Shown here: positions 1 to 8,624 of the stretch, piece by piece
How the letters are laid out: every line of letters starts with the position of its first letter
Position numbering within the stretch: the stretch's first letter is position 1
DNA from: a bacterium
GTDB lineage: Bacteria; Elusimicrobiota; Elusimicrobia; Elusimicrobiales; UBA9959
DNA: 64,000 nucleotides
Assembly: GCA_021811185.1 (NCBI GenBank)
Contig: JAJZPL010000015.1
Span: 1-64,000 of the forward strand
Direction of reading: 5' to 3'
Notes under the pieces: model-generated
What the model was told of the DNA's origin: nothing
Seen by the model: only the letters and a program-made list of their open reading frames with translations
Database searches by the model: none
Translations under genes and position numbers: made by a program

Positions 1-717
1 CCGATGGGCACCACGCTGCGCGAGATCGTCTTCGACATAGGCGGGGGCATAGAGAACGGCCTGGCTTTCAAGGCCGTGCAGATCGGCGGCCCTTCGGGCG
101 GCTGCATCCCCGAGTCCCATATAGACATCGAAGTGGACTACGAATCCCTCAAGACCGTAGGCGCCATCATGGGTTCCGGCGGGCTGGTGGTGATGGACGA
201 AAAGACCTGCATGGTGGACGTAGCCAAATATTTCATGGACTTCATCAAAAAGGAATCCTGCGGCAAATGCATACCGTGCCGCGAGGGCACGATGCGCATG
301 CTCGAGATCCTCAAAACCATCACCCGCAGCCGCCGCGGCGAGAAGGGCAACGACGCGCTGGAACGCTTCAACGGCATAATGAACCTAGAGGCGCTCTCGC
401 AGGTGATCCAGGAGACCAGCCTGTGCGCGCTCGGCCAGACCGCGCCCAACCCGGTGCTCTCCACGCTGCGCTGGTTCCGGAACGAATATGAAGCCCACAT
501 CTTCGAGCGCAAGTGCCCCGCCGGGGCCTGCACCGAAATGCTGGAGTTCTCCATCGACCAGGCCAAGTGCAAAGGCTGCACGCTCTGCGCCAAGGGCTGC
601 CCCACCGGCGCCATCGTCGGCAAGGTCAAGCTCCCGCACTACATCGTAGCCGAGAAGTGCATCTCCTGCGGCAACTGCAGGACCGTCTGTAAATTCAAAG
701 CCGTCACCGCGGCCTGA
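1..717 (+). CDS. hydB: NuoF-like NAD(P)H-binding subunit of [FeFe] hydrogenase (HydB type), 5' end missing
   Basis: C-terminal 238 codons of a NuoF/HydB-like flavoprotein; the frame is open to the left edge, so the true start lies outside the window. The fragment begins in the conserved region before the iron-sulfur domain ([12 protein letters not shown], then GGPSGGCIP). [11 protein letters not shown] motif near residue 86 binds the [4Fe-4S] cluster of NuoF-type proteins. The C terminus adds two ferredoxin-type motifs ([12 protein letters not shown] and [12 protein letters not shown]), the extension typical of hydrogenase-linked NuoF homologues. It would pass electrons between NAD(P)H, via FMN outside this fragment, and HydA, which starts 8 bases downstream. 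Whether the enzyme bifurcates with ferredoxin needs the missing upstream subunits. Confidence 0.93.
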   Translation, partial: PMGTTLREIVFDIGGGIENGLAFKAVQIGGPSGGCIPESHIDIEVDYESLKTVGAIMGSGGLVVMDEKTCMVDVAKYFMDFIKKESCGKCIPCREGTMRMLEILKTITRSRRGEKGNDALERFNGIMNLEALSQVIQETSLCALGQTAPNPVLSTLRWFRNEYEAHIFERKCPAGACTEMLEFSIDQAKCKGCTLCAKGCPTGAIVGKVKLPHYIVAEKCISCGNCRTVCKFKAVTAA

Positions 718-725
718 GGTACATC

Positions 726-2447
726 ATGAAACTGACCGTCAATGGAAAAGAACTGGAAGCGAAGAGCGGCGAGACCATCCTGACGCTCCTGAAGCGCGAG
801 GGCGTAAAAGTGCCAACGCTCTGCCACATGGAAGACATGCTGCCTTCGGGCGCCTGCCGCCTGTGCGTGGTGGAAGTGGAAGGCGCGCCCGGCCTGGTGC
901 CGAGCTGCTCCTTCCCGGCAGCCGAGGGCATGAAGATCCACACCAACAGCCCCCGCGTGATCAACGCGAGGAAAACCATTATAGAGCTGCTGCTGGGCTC
1001 GCATCCCGACGACTGCCTATACTGCGCCAAGCAGCCTTCCTGCGACCTCTCGCGCCTCAGCCGCGAGTACGGCGTGACCAAGCGCAAGTTCCCGGTGATC
1101 ACCCGCCGCAGGAACCTGGACGTCTCCAGCCCCTCTATCGTGCGCGACCCCGAGAAGTGCATCCTCTGCGGCAAATGCGTGCGCGTCTGCGAGGAAACGC
1201 AGGGCGTGGCGTGCATAGACTTCATCAAGCGCGGCTCCAGCGCTTTCATCGGCTGCGCTTTCGATTCCAGCCTGAACGTGTCCTCCTGCGTCAACTGCGG
1301 GCAGTGCATCAACGTGTGCCCCACCGGCGCGCTGATGGAGAAGAGCAGCATCCAGGAAGTAATGGACGCGCTCGGCTCCGGCAAGTACGCGGTAGTGCAG
1401 CACGCCCCCGCCATCTCAGTCTCGCTCGCCGAGGAGTTCGGCCTGCCGGCCGGCACCGACGTTAACGGCGTCATGACCGCGGCTTTCCGCAAGATGGGAT
1501 TTAAGGCCGTGTTCGACACCTCGTTCTCGGCCGACCTCACTATCATGGAGGAAGCCTCCGAACTGGTGGAGCGCGTGAAGACCGGCGGGACGCTGCCGAT
1601 GATGACCTCCTGCTCGCCGGGCTGGATCAAGTACGTCGAGAGCTTCTACCCGGAGATGACCGCGAACCTCTCCACCTGCAAGAGCCCGCAGCAGATGCTG
1701 GGCGCGCTGATCAAGACCAGCTACGCCAAGAACAAGGGGCTGAAACCCTCCGGCATCGTCAGCGTCTCCATCATGCCGTGCACCGCCAAAAAATTCGAAG
1801 TGACCAGGCCCGAAATGGGGCGCGGCGGCGCGGCCGACATCGACTACGTCCTGACCACGCGCGAGCTGGCGCAGATGATCAAACTCTTCGGGATAGACCT
1901 CAAGGCGCTGACGCCGCAGGAGCCCGACCTCCCGTTCGGCGAGCGCACCACGGCGGGCAAACTGTTCGGCGCCTCGGGCGGCGTGATGGAAGCGGCCCTC
2001 CGGACCGCCTATTTCATGCTGACCGGCAAGGAGCTGGGCGTGGTTAAGTTCGAGGCCATCCGCGGCCAGGCCGGCGTTAAAGAAGCCAAGGTGAAGATAG
2101 GCGACCTGGAAGTAGGCATCGCCGTGGTGAGCGGCCTCGGCAACGCCAAAAAGCTTATAGAGGAAATAAAGGGCGGCAGGAAGGACCTGCACTTCATCGA
2201 GGTGATGACCTGCCCCGGCGGCTGCATCAACGGCGGCGGCCAGCCCTTCGCCCGCAACAAGGCGGCCATCGCCGAGCGCATGCGCGCCCTCTACACGATA
2301 GACTCTACGGAGAAGATCCGCACGTCCCACAGCAACAAGGCCGTGCAGCAGCTCTACAAGGAGTTCCTCGGCAAGCCGCTGGGGGAGAAGAGCCACCACC
2401 TGCTGCACACCAAGTACGCCAGGCGCAAGCCGGCGGACATGGCATAA
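726..2447 (+). CDS. hydA: [FeFe] hydrogenase catalytic subunit HydA
   Basis: 573-residue catalytic subunit of a multimeric, NAD(P)H-linked group A [FeFe] hydrogenase, evolving H2 from reduced carriers. Domains in order: plant-type [2Fe-2S] (about 1-78, Cys 33, 44, 47, 61), His/Cys-ligated [4Fe-4S] (His93, Cys97, 100, 106), two [4Fe-4S] motifs (Cys145-155 and 188-198), then the H-cluster domain. L2 is MPCTAKKFE (Cys351) and L3 is EVMTCPGGC followed by INGGGQP (Cys496, Cys500), both canonical. L1 reads TSCSPGW (294-300), with Ser where most enzymes have the second Cys. Start follows the hydB stop by 8 bases. Its neighbours supply the NuoF-like partner and the maturases. Confidence 0.96.
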   Translation: MKLTVNGKELEAKSGETILTLLKREGVKVPTLCHMEDMLPSGACRLCVVEVEGAPGLVPSCSFPAAEGMKIHTNSPRVINARKTIIELLLGSHPDDCLYCAKQPSCDLSRLSREYGVTKRKFPVITRRRNLDVSSPSIVRDPEKCILCGKCVRVCEETQGVACIDFIKRGSSAFIGCAFDSSLNVSSCVNCGQCINVCPTGALMEKSSIQEVMDALGSGKYAVVQHAPAISVSLAEEFGLPAGTDVNGVMTAAFRKMGFKAVFDTSFSADLTIMEEASELVERVKTGGTLPMMTSCSPGWIKYVESFYPEMTANLSTCKSPQQMLGALIKTSYAKNKGLKPSGIVSVSIMPCTAKKFEVTRPEMGRGGAADIDYVLTTRELAQMIKLFGIDLKALTPQEPDLPFGERTTAGKLFGASGGVMEAALRTAYFMLTGKELGVVKFEAIRGQAGVKEAKVKIGDLEVGIAVVSGLGNAKKLIEEIKGGRKDLHFIEVMTCPGGCINGGGQPFARNKAAIAERMRALYTIDSTEKIRTSHSNKAVQQLYKEFLGKPLGEKSHHLLHTKYARRKPADMA

Positions 2448-2468
2448 AGGAACCGGCAGGCAGCCTAT

Positions 2469-4508
2469 ATGACGCCCGATAAAGAACCGCTCGTACGCAC
2501 GATAAAAGAACGCTGCAAGGCGTGCTATACGTGCGTGCGCGGCTGCCCGGCCAAGGCCATCCGCATCTCGGGCGGCCAGGCGGAAGTTATCAAGGAGCGC
2601 TGCATCGGCTGCGCCAACTGCGTGCTGATGTGCAGCCGCGGCGCCAAAGAAACGCTGGCTTCCACGGCGGAGGTTCTGGGCCTTCTCAAGAGCGGCGCGC
2701 CCGTGGCCGCCGCCCTGGCGCCGAGCTTCCCGGTGGAATTCGGCGGGGTGGACCCGCTCCGCTTCGCCGGCATGCTGAAAGCGCTGGGCTTCAAGTACGT
2801 GTGCGAAGTGGCCTTCGGCGCGGACATGGTCTCGCTGCAGTACCGCAAGCTGATCAACGAGAACCCGGGGAAAAAGTACATAAGCACCGCCTGCCCGGCC
2901 GTGGTCTCCTTCGTCGAGAAATACCACCCCGGCCTGGTAAAGCACCTGGCCCCTATCGTCTCGCCTATGATCGCCGAGGCCCGCGTTATCCATTCCACCT
3001 ACGGCAAGGACGTCAAGGTGGTGTTCATCGGCCCCTGCGTGGCCAAGAAAGGCGAGTCTTCCCGCAACCAGGCGGATATCGACGAATCCATTACCTTCGT
3101 TGAGCTGCGCGAGCTGTTCAAGGCCGCCGGCATAGACCGCGCTAGCGCGCTGGACGCAAAATTCGACCCGCCCTACCCCGCCAAGGGCGTGCTGTACCCG
3201 ATGGGGGGGGGCCTGCTCAGTTCCGCCGAACTGGAAGGCGACCTGATGAGCGGCCGCTTCATGTCGGCCGAGGGCCTGGAAAGTTTCCCCGAAGCCCTGC
3301 GGAACCTGGAGCACGGCGACATCGACGCCGATTTCCTCGACCTGCTCTGCTGCGACGGCTGCATCATGGGCCCCGGCGTCAGCGTAAAATCCTCCAAACA
3401 CGCGCGCGAGGCCTCGCTGCGCCGCTACGCGCGCAAGAGCTACTTCAGCATCCGGCTGAGCGAATGGGAAGACTCGGTCCGCCGCTTCCGCGGCATGGAC
3501 TATAAGGCAGCCTTCGAACCGGAGGACCAGCGGATGAAGCTCCCCGGCAAGGAAGAGCTTAAGGCCGTGCTGGCCAAGATGGGCAAGCTCAAGCCCGAGG
3601 ACGAACTTAACTGCGGCGCCTGCGGCTACCCCACCTGCGTGGAACACGCGGTGGCCATCGTCTGCGGCATAGCCGAGAGCGAGATGTGCCTGCCCTACAC
3701 CATCGACCGGCTGAAAGTCACCGCCGACGAACTGACCCTTTCCTACAACCAGCTCGGCAAGACCAAGCAGGCGCTGGTGCAGTCCGAGAAGCTGGCGAGC
3801 ATGGGCCAGCTGGCCGCCGGCGTGGCCCACGAGCTCAACAACCCGCTGGGCGTGGTGCTGCTCTACGCGCACCTGCTGGCCGAGCAGTGCCAGAAGGATT
3901 CCCGCGTGTTCAGCGACGCCAGGATGATCACGGAGCAGGCGGACCGCTGCAAGAAGATCGTGGGCGGCCTGCTCAACTTCGCGCGCAAGAACAAGCCTTT
4001 CTTCCGGCAGACGGACCTCAGCCGGCTGGTGGAAACCTACTTCAAGACGGCTCCCGCCAACGCGGCGGTAAAAGTTTCCATCGTGAAAGGAGAGGGGGAC
4101 CTTTCCGCCGAGATGGACCCCGACCAGATCATCCAGGTACTGTCCAACCTGGCCACCAACGCTATGGAGGCCATGCCCGGCGGAGGGCGGCTTACCGTAA
4201 AGACCTTCCTGGAACGGGAGAACGTCTGCTTCAGCGTGAGCGACACGGGCTGCGGCATAAAGCCCGAGAACACCAAAAACATCTTCCAGCCCTTCTTCAC
4301 CACCAAACAGATCGGCAAAGGCACCGGGCTGGGGCTGGCGGTTTCCTACGGCATAATAAAGGTCCACCGCGGGAACATCGCCGTGGAAAGCAATTCCAGC
4401 GCGGCGGCCAGACCTACGGGCACCACCTTCACGGTAAAGCTGCCCCGCCTGGCCAGGGACGCCGGTGCTATAAAGATGAAGCCTGGGGACGCGCCCGCAA
4501 AGGCATAG
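2469..4508 (+). CDS. Sensory [FeFe]-hydrogenase-like / histidine kinase fusion
   Basis: 679 residues. Order: two [4Fe-4S] ferredoxin motifs (Cys16-26 and 45-55); an H-cluster-like domain (about 75-330); a four-Cys Fe-S motif (CGACGYPTC, Cys382, 385, 390 and 407, as in PF04060); then HisKA (VAHELNNPL, His454) and HATPase (NLATNAMEA, DTGCGI, GTGLGLAVS). L1 is STACPAV, with Ala at the proton-relay Cys position as in sensory hydrogenases. L2 GPCVAKKGE is intact. L3 (LCCDGCIMGPG) keeps a CX3C pair but has lost the glycine run. All four H-cluster cysteines (142, 190, 294, 298) are therefore present. Probable H2 or redox sensor that phosphorylates the receivers downstream. No membrane segment is seen, so cytoplasmic. 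Ligand and cluster content are inferred. Confidence 0.88.
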   Translation: MTPDKEPLVRTIKERCKACYTCVRGCPAKAIRISGGQAEVIKERCIGCANCVLMCSRGAKETLASTAEVLGLLKSGAPVAAALAPSFPVEFGGVDPLRFAGMLKALGFKYVCEVAFGADMVSLQYRKLINENPGKKYISTACPAVVSFVEKYHPGLVKHLAPIVSPMIAEARVIHSTYGKDVKVVFIGPCVAKKGESSRNQADIDESITFVELRELFKAAGIDRASALDAKFDPPYPAKGVLYPMGGGLLSSAELEGDLMSGRFMSAEGLESFPEALRNLEHGDIDADFLDLLCCDGCIMGPGVSVKSSKHAREASLRRYARKSYFSIRLSEWEDSVRRFRGMDYKAAFEPEDQRMKLPGKEELKAVLAKMGKLKPEDELNCGACGYPTCVEHAVAIVCGIAESEMCLPYTIDRLKVTADELTLSYNQLGKTKQALVQSEKLASMGQLAAGVAHELNNPLGVVLLYAHLLAEQCQKDSRVFSDARMITEQADRCKKIVGGLLNFARKNKPFFRQTDLSRLVETYFKTAPANAAVKVSIVKGEGDLSAEMDPDQIIQVLSNLATNAMEAMPGGGRLTVKTFLERENVCFSVSDTGCGIKPENTKNIFQPFFTTKQIGKGTGLGLAVSYGIIKVHRGNIAVESNSSAAARPTGTTFTVKLPRLARDAGAIKMKPGDAPAKA

Positions 4509-4540
4509 GTTTACTTTTAACACAACAGAGGAGAACTAAC

Positions 4541-4948
4541 ATGACTGACGCTAAAATAAAGATACTCGTGGTCGAGGACGACCCGGACATGATGGAACAG
4601 ATGAAGATCTATCTGGAATCGGAAAACTACGAGGTGCTCTCCGCCTCCACCCAGAAAGAAGCGGAGCCGCTGATAAAGCCGGGCGCCTTCCAGGCCGCCG
4701 TGCTCGACCTGATGATGGAGAACCCCGATTCGGGCTTCGTGCTGAGCCACAAGATCAAGAAGATGGACCCCAAGCTGCCGGTCATCATCGTCACCTCCGT
4801 CACCAAGGAGACCGGGTTCAACTTCGACAAGGCCCACGACCCCAAGGCCTGGATCAAGGCCGACGCGATCATCCACAAAGAACTGCGCTTCGAGCAGCTC
4901 AAGGCCGAACTTAAGCGCCTGATGGGAGAGGGTTCCTCACATGCCTGA
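4541..4948 (+). CDS. Single-domain response regulator (REC only)
   Basis: 135-residue CheY-like receiver with no output domain. The acidic pair is in VVEDDPD (13-14), the likely phospho-acceptor is Asp55 in VLDLMM, the Thr/Ser position is in IIVTS, and a conserved-type Lys lies in HKEL. A good ribosome-binding site (gaggag) precedes the ATG. It sits between the H-cluster/kinase fusion and a receiver-kinase hybrid whose start codon it overlaps by 8 bases, so the three proteins look like steps of one phosphorelay. It may be a phosphate shuttle; the output is not visible in this operon. Confidence 0.9.
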   Translation: MTDAKIKILVVEDDPDMMEQMKIYLESENYEVLSASTQKEAEPLIKPGAFQAAVLDLMMENPDSGFVLSHKIKKMDPKLPVIIVTSVTKETGFNFDKAHDPKAWIKADAIIHKELRFEQLKAELKRLMGEGSSHA

Positions 4949-6092
4949 GACTAAAGCGGAAACGCACGAGCTCGACGTCCTGATAGTCGACGACGAAGCC
5001 GGGATGCGCACGGGAGCGGAACGCTCGCTCGAGGGGTTCACCGTGCCTCTGGAGGATTTTAAGGAAATAGTTTCGTTCAAAGTGCGTTCCGCCTCAACAG
5101 GCGCCGAGGCGCTGGCCGAAATAAAGAAAACCCGCCCGGACATAGTGCTGCTGGACTACAAGCTGCCCGACATGACCGGGCTGGACGTGCTCGCGGAGGC
5201 GGAGGGGGGCTCCTTCCTGACCATCATGATCACCGCCTTCGCCTCCCTGGAGGTCGCCGTAACGGCCACCAAGCGCGGCGCTTTCGACTTTCTGGCCAAG
5301 CCGTTCACTCCGGAAGAGCTGCGCGCCACTATCCAGAAGGCCGCCCGCAGCGTCTACCTGCACCGCAAGGCCAAGCGCCTGGAAGAGGAAAAGCGCCAGG
5401 TGCGGTTCGAGTTCATCTCCGTGCTGGCCCACGAACTGAAATCCCCTCTGGCCGCCGTGGAAGGCTATATGCACCTGATGAAGGAACGCATGAAGGGGCC
5501 GGACCTGGCCGCTTACGATTCGATGGTGGACCGCAGCGTTGTGCGGATAGGCGGGATGCGCAAACTGGTAATGGACCTGCTGGACCTTACCCGCCTGGAA
5601 TCCGGCAGGAAGAAGCGCGTGCTGGAGCAAGTGGACCTTGGTAAAGCCGCCTCCCTGGCCGCGGAAGCCGTGGCCGCAAGGGCCGCCGCGCGCGGCATAA
5701 AGGTGGAGCTGAAGATCCAGCCCCCTGCGCTTCTGAACGCCGACTCCGGCGAGATCGACATGATCCTCTCCAATCTGCTCACGAACGCGGTGAAATACAA
5801 CAAGCAGGACGGCCGCGTAACGCTGGAAATTTCCAAGCCCTCGCCCGATTCGGCGTTGATACGCTGCTCCGACACCGGCATCGGCATGACCGCGGAGGAG
5901 CAGGCCAGGCTCTTCGGGGAATTCGTGCGGATCAAGAACGAGCACACCCGCGCGATAGACGGCAGCGGCCTGGGGCTTTCCATTTTAAGGAAGATAGCCG
6001 GCCTCTACGCGGGGGACGTAAAAGTGTCCTCGACGTACGGCGAAGGCTCGGTTTTCGAAGTTACGCTTAAAGAACCGCCCGCGGCGGTTTAA
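4941..6092 (+). CDS. Receiver-histidine kinase hybrid (REC-HisKA-HATPase)
   Basis: 383 residues. The N-terminal receiver has VDDEAG (Asp17-18), phospho-acceptor Asp72 in LLDYKLPDMTG, and Lys120 in LAKPF; it carries a roughly 13-residue insertion after its first helix. A coiled linker leads to HisKA with LAHELKSPL (His164), then a HATPase domain (NLLTNAVKYN, DTGIGM, GSGLGLSIL). No transmembrane segment. This layout, receiver first and kinase second, suits a protein that takes a signal from an upstream regulator and passes it on. Overlap with the preceding gene supports translational coupling. No DNA-binding domain is present, so the final target is unknown. Confidence 0.9.
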   Translation: MPETKAETHELDVLIVDDEAGMRTGAERSLEGFTVPLEDFKEIVSFKVRSASTGAEALAEIKKTRPDIVLLDYKLPDMTGLDVLAEAEGGSFLTIMITAFASLEVAVTATKRGAFDFLAKPFTPEELRATIQKAARSVYLHRKAKRLEEEKRQVRFEFISVLAHELKSPLAAVEGYMHLMKERMKGPDLAAYDSMVDRSVVRIGGMRKLVMDLLDLTRLESGRKKRVLEQVDLGKAASLAAEAVAARAAARGIKVELKIQPPALLNADSGEIDMILSNLLTNAVKYNKQDGRVTLEISKPSPDSALIRCSDTGIGMTAEEQARLFGEFVRIKNEHTRAIDGSGLGLSILRKIAGLYAGDVKVSSTYGEGSVFEVTLKEPPAAV

Positions 6093-6125
6093 CCGGACGA
6101 CACGTCAGACAACACGGAGGCCTAT

Positions 6126-7601
6126 ATGCTGCCCTCATCAGGATCGCAGAAAACAGACGGTGAATTTATGACCAAAGCGGATTTCATAGACGACGAGGCC
6201 CTGCACGCCGCCCTCGCGGCCGCCAAGCCGGAGCCGGCCAGGGTGCGCGAGATCCTCAAGCGATCGCTGGAAGTGTCCGAGGCGCTGCCGCCCGAGGACG
6301 CCGCGGTGCTGCTCTCGGTCACCGACCAGGCGCTGCTCGAGGAAGTATTCGAGGCCGCCCGCGCGGTGAAGCGCAAGGTGTACGACAACCGCGTGGTGAC
6401 CTTCGCGCCGCTGTACGCCTCCAACCTGTGCGTCAACAACTGCCTATACTGCGGCTTCCGCGCCGCCAACAAGGGCACCGTAAGGCGCAAACTCTCCATG
6501 GAAGAAATAAAGGAAGAGGCGAAGGCGCTGGCGGGCAAGATCGGGCACAAGCGGCTGATCTTCGTAGTGGGGGAACACCCCGAGAGCGGCGCCGAGTACA
6601 TAGCCGAAGCCATGCGGAATATCTACTCCGTAAAAGAGAAGACCCGCCGCGGCTACGGCCAGATCCGCCGCGTGAACGTGAACGCCGCGCCGATGACCAT
6701 CGACGAATTGAAGATACTGAAAGCCGCCGGCATCGGCACCTACCAGGTGTTCCAGGAAACCTACGACCGCCACCTCTACGCAAAACTGCACCCGGGCAAA
6801 AGCCCAAAGAGCGATTTCCACTGGCGCCTGTACGTTATGCACCGGGCTTTCGAGGCCGGCATCGACGACGTGGCTATCGGAGCGCTGTTCGGCCTGAACC
6901 CGGACTGGAAGTTCGAAGTGCTGGGCCTGGTCGCGCATTCGCGCGAACTCGAGGCCAGGTTCGGGATAGGCCCGCACACCATTTCCTTCCCGCGCCTGGA
7001 AAGCGCCAACGGCACCAGCCTCCCCGAAGAAAGCGTGAACAACGTTTCCGACGCGGATTTCAAGAAGCTGGTGGCCGTACTGCGCCTCTCGGTGCCTTAC
7101 GCCGGAATAATCGTCACGGCCCGCGAAAAACCGGAAACGATCCGCTCCGTTATAGATATGTGCACGCAGCGCGATGCCGGGAGCAACATCGGCATCGGCG
7201 CCTACTCGGACCGCTACAGCAAACAGGAGACCGAGCGCCAGCAGTTCATGCTCGGCGACATGAGGAACCTCGACGAAGTGATAGGCGAACTGGCCGACCT
7301 GGGGCACATCACCTCCTTCTGCACCTCGGGCTACCGCTGCGGCCGCACCGGCGACCATATCATGAAACTGCTCAAGAGCGGCCACGAAGGCCGCTTCTGC
7401 AAGCTGAACGCCGTGTTGACCTTCCGCGAATGGCTGGACGATTTCGCCTCCGACGCCACCCGCGCCAAGGGCGAGGCCCTGATCAGGAAAGAGATAGCGG
7501 AGATCCGCGCCAGGGAAAAGGACTTCCCGGCCGAGACCGTGAAGCTGCTCGACTCCTACTACGAAAGAATAGAAAAAGGCGAGCGGGACCTCTGCTTCTA
7601 G
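6126..7601 (+). CDS. hydG: HydG-family radical SAM maturase (tyrosine lyase), variant auxiliary site
   Basis: 491 residues. HydG cleaves tyrosine to make the CO and CN ligands of the H-cluster. The radical SAM motif is CVNNCLYCG (Cys102, 106, 109). The C-terminal domain normally has CX2CX22C binding an auxiliary Fe-S cluster; here it reads CTSGYRCGRTG with a further Cys at 425. Cys399 and Cys425 keep the exact family spacing, the middle Cys position is Gly402, and a new Cys sits at 405. The start at 6126 is preceded by ggagg at a good distance; the internal ATG at 6168 lacks one. It is followed 21 bases later by hydE and then hydF, so H-cluster assembly is its likely role despite the variant motif. 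Confidence 0.9.
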   Translation: MLPSSGSQKTDGEFMTKADFIDDEALHAALAAAKPEPARVREILKRSLEVSEALPPEDAAVLLSVTDQALLEEVFEAARAVKRKVYDNRVVTFAPLYASNLCVNNCLYCGFRAANKGTVRRKLSMEEIKEEAKALAGKIGHKRLIFVVGEHPESGAEYIAEAMRNIYSVKEKTRRGYGQIRRVNVNAAPMTIDELKILKAAGIGTYQVFQETYDRHLYAKLHPGKSPKSDFHWRLYVMHRAFEAGIDDVAIGALFGLNPDWKFEVLGLVAHSRELEARFGIGPHTISFPRLESANGTSLPEESVNNVSDADFKKLVAVLRLSVPYAGIIVTAREKPETIRSVIDMCTQRDAGSNIGIGAYSDRYSKQETERQQFMLGDMRNLDEVIGELADLGHITSFCTSGYRCGRTGDHIMKLLKSGHEGRFCKLNAVLTFREWLDDFASDATRAKGEALIRKEIAEIRAREKDFPAETVKLLDSYYERIEKGERDLCF

Positions 7602-7622
7602 AGGCCCGCGCGCCGAGGCGCT

Positions 7623-8615
7623 ATGAATAAAGAAGAGCTAGTACAAGCCCTCTCACCGGGCGCCGACACAGCCGCCTTCTTCGCGCTGGCCGACGAGACC
7701 CGCAAAAAGTACGTCGGGGACGGCGTGCACCTGCGCGGCCTGCTGGAATTCTCCAACCACTGCCGCCGCAACTGCCGCTACTGCGGCATCCGCGCCGGCA
7801 ACCCCAAAGTGCGCCGTTACCGTCTTACAACCGGGGAAATACTGGACTGCGCCCGCGCCGCCGTGGCGCTCGGCTACCGTACGGTCGTGATGCAATCCGG
7901 CGAGGACAACCATTGGGGCCCCAAAGAACTGGTGAAGATAGTGGATGAAGTAAAAAAAGCCACCGGGCTGGCCATCACCCTTTCCGTCGGGGAATACACG
8001 AAAGAAGAATACAAGGACCTGCGCAAAGCCGGCGCGGACCGTTTCCTGCTGCGTTTCGAAACCTCTGACCGCGCGCTCTTCGCCGCCCTTAAGCCTGACT
8101 CCGACTACGACCGGCGCTTCAGTTGCCTGGCCTGGCTGAAAGAGGCCGGCTTCCAGGTGGGCTCCGGAGTAATGGCCGGCCTCCCCGGCCAGACGCTGGA
8201 GAGCCTGGCGGACGATATCCTGCTGTTCAAGAAGATGGACCTGGACATGGTAGGCATAGGCCCCTTCATCGCGAACCCGGACACCCCGCTGGCCGGCTCG
8301 CCGGGGGGGACCCTGGACCTGGCGCTCCGCATGGTGGCGCTCACCCGCATAGTTACCAGGAACGCGCATATCCCGGCGACCACGGCCATGGGGTCCATCG
8401 ACCCCCAGGGCCGCCAGAAAGCTTTGCGCTGCGGCGCAAACGTGCTGATGCCCAACATCAGCCCCGTTGAGCACCGCGTTGACTACAGCCTGTACCCCGG
8501 CAAGATCTGCGTCAACGACCAGCCCGAGCAATGCGCCGGCTGCGTGGACGCCATGCTCAGGAGCCTCGGCCGCTCACGCGCCGGAGGCTTCGGGCACAGC
8601 CTGAAGAAAGCCTGA
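7623..8615 (+). CDS. hydE: HydE radical SAM maturase
   Basis: 330-residue HydE, one of three proteins that build the 2Fe subcluster of [FeFe] hydrogenase. The radical SAM motif is CRRNCRYCG (Cys47, 51, 54) within a TIM-barrel-like sequence of normal family length. Near the C terminus Cys296, 304 and 307 form CX7CX2C, the spacing of the optional second cluster site known from Thermotoga HydE but missing from many homologues. Lies between hydG and hydF in one operon. A gaggcg stretch precedes the ATG. Confidence 0.94.
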   Translation: MNKEELVQALSPGADTAAFFALADETRKKYVGDGVHLRGLLEFSNHCRRNCRYCGIRAGNPKVRRYRLTTGEILDCARAAVALGYRTVVMQSGEDNHWGPKELVKIVDEVKKATGLAITLSVGEYTKEEYKDLRKAGADRFLLRFETSDRALFAALKPDSDYDRRFSCLAWLKEAGFQVGSGVMAGLPGQTLESLADDILLFKKMDLDMVGIGPFIANPDTPLAGSPGGTLDLALRMVALTRIVTRNAHIPATTAMGSIDPQGRQKALRCGANVLMPNISPVEHRVDYSLYPGKICVNDQPEQCAGCVDAMLRSLGRSRAGGFGHSLKKA

Positions 8616-8624
8616 GCCCATCCT

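Noticed and set aside
1416-4523. 1035-codon open frame on the minus strand opposite hydA and the sensor kinase
   Set aside because: Shadow of GC-rich codon usage; the plus-strand frames encode clear domains and the antisense translation resembles no protein.
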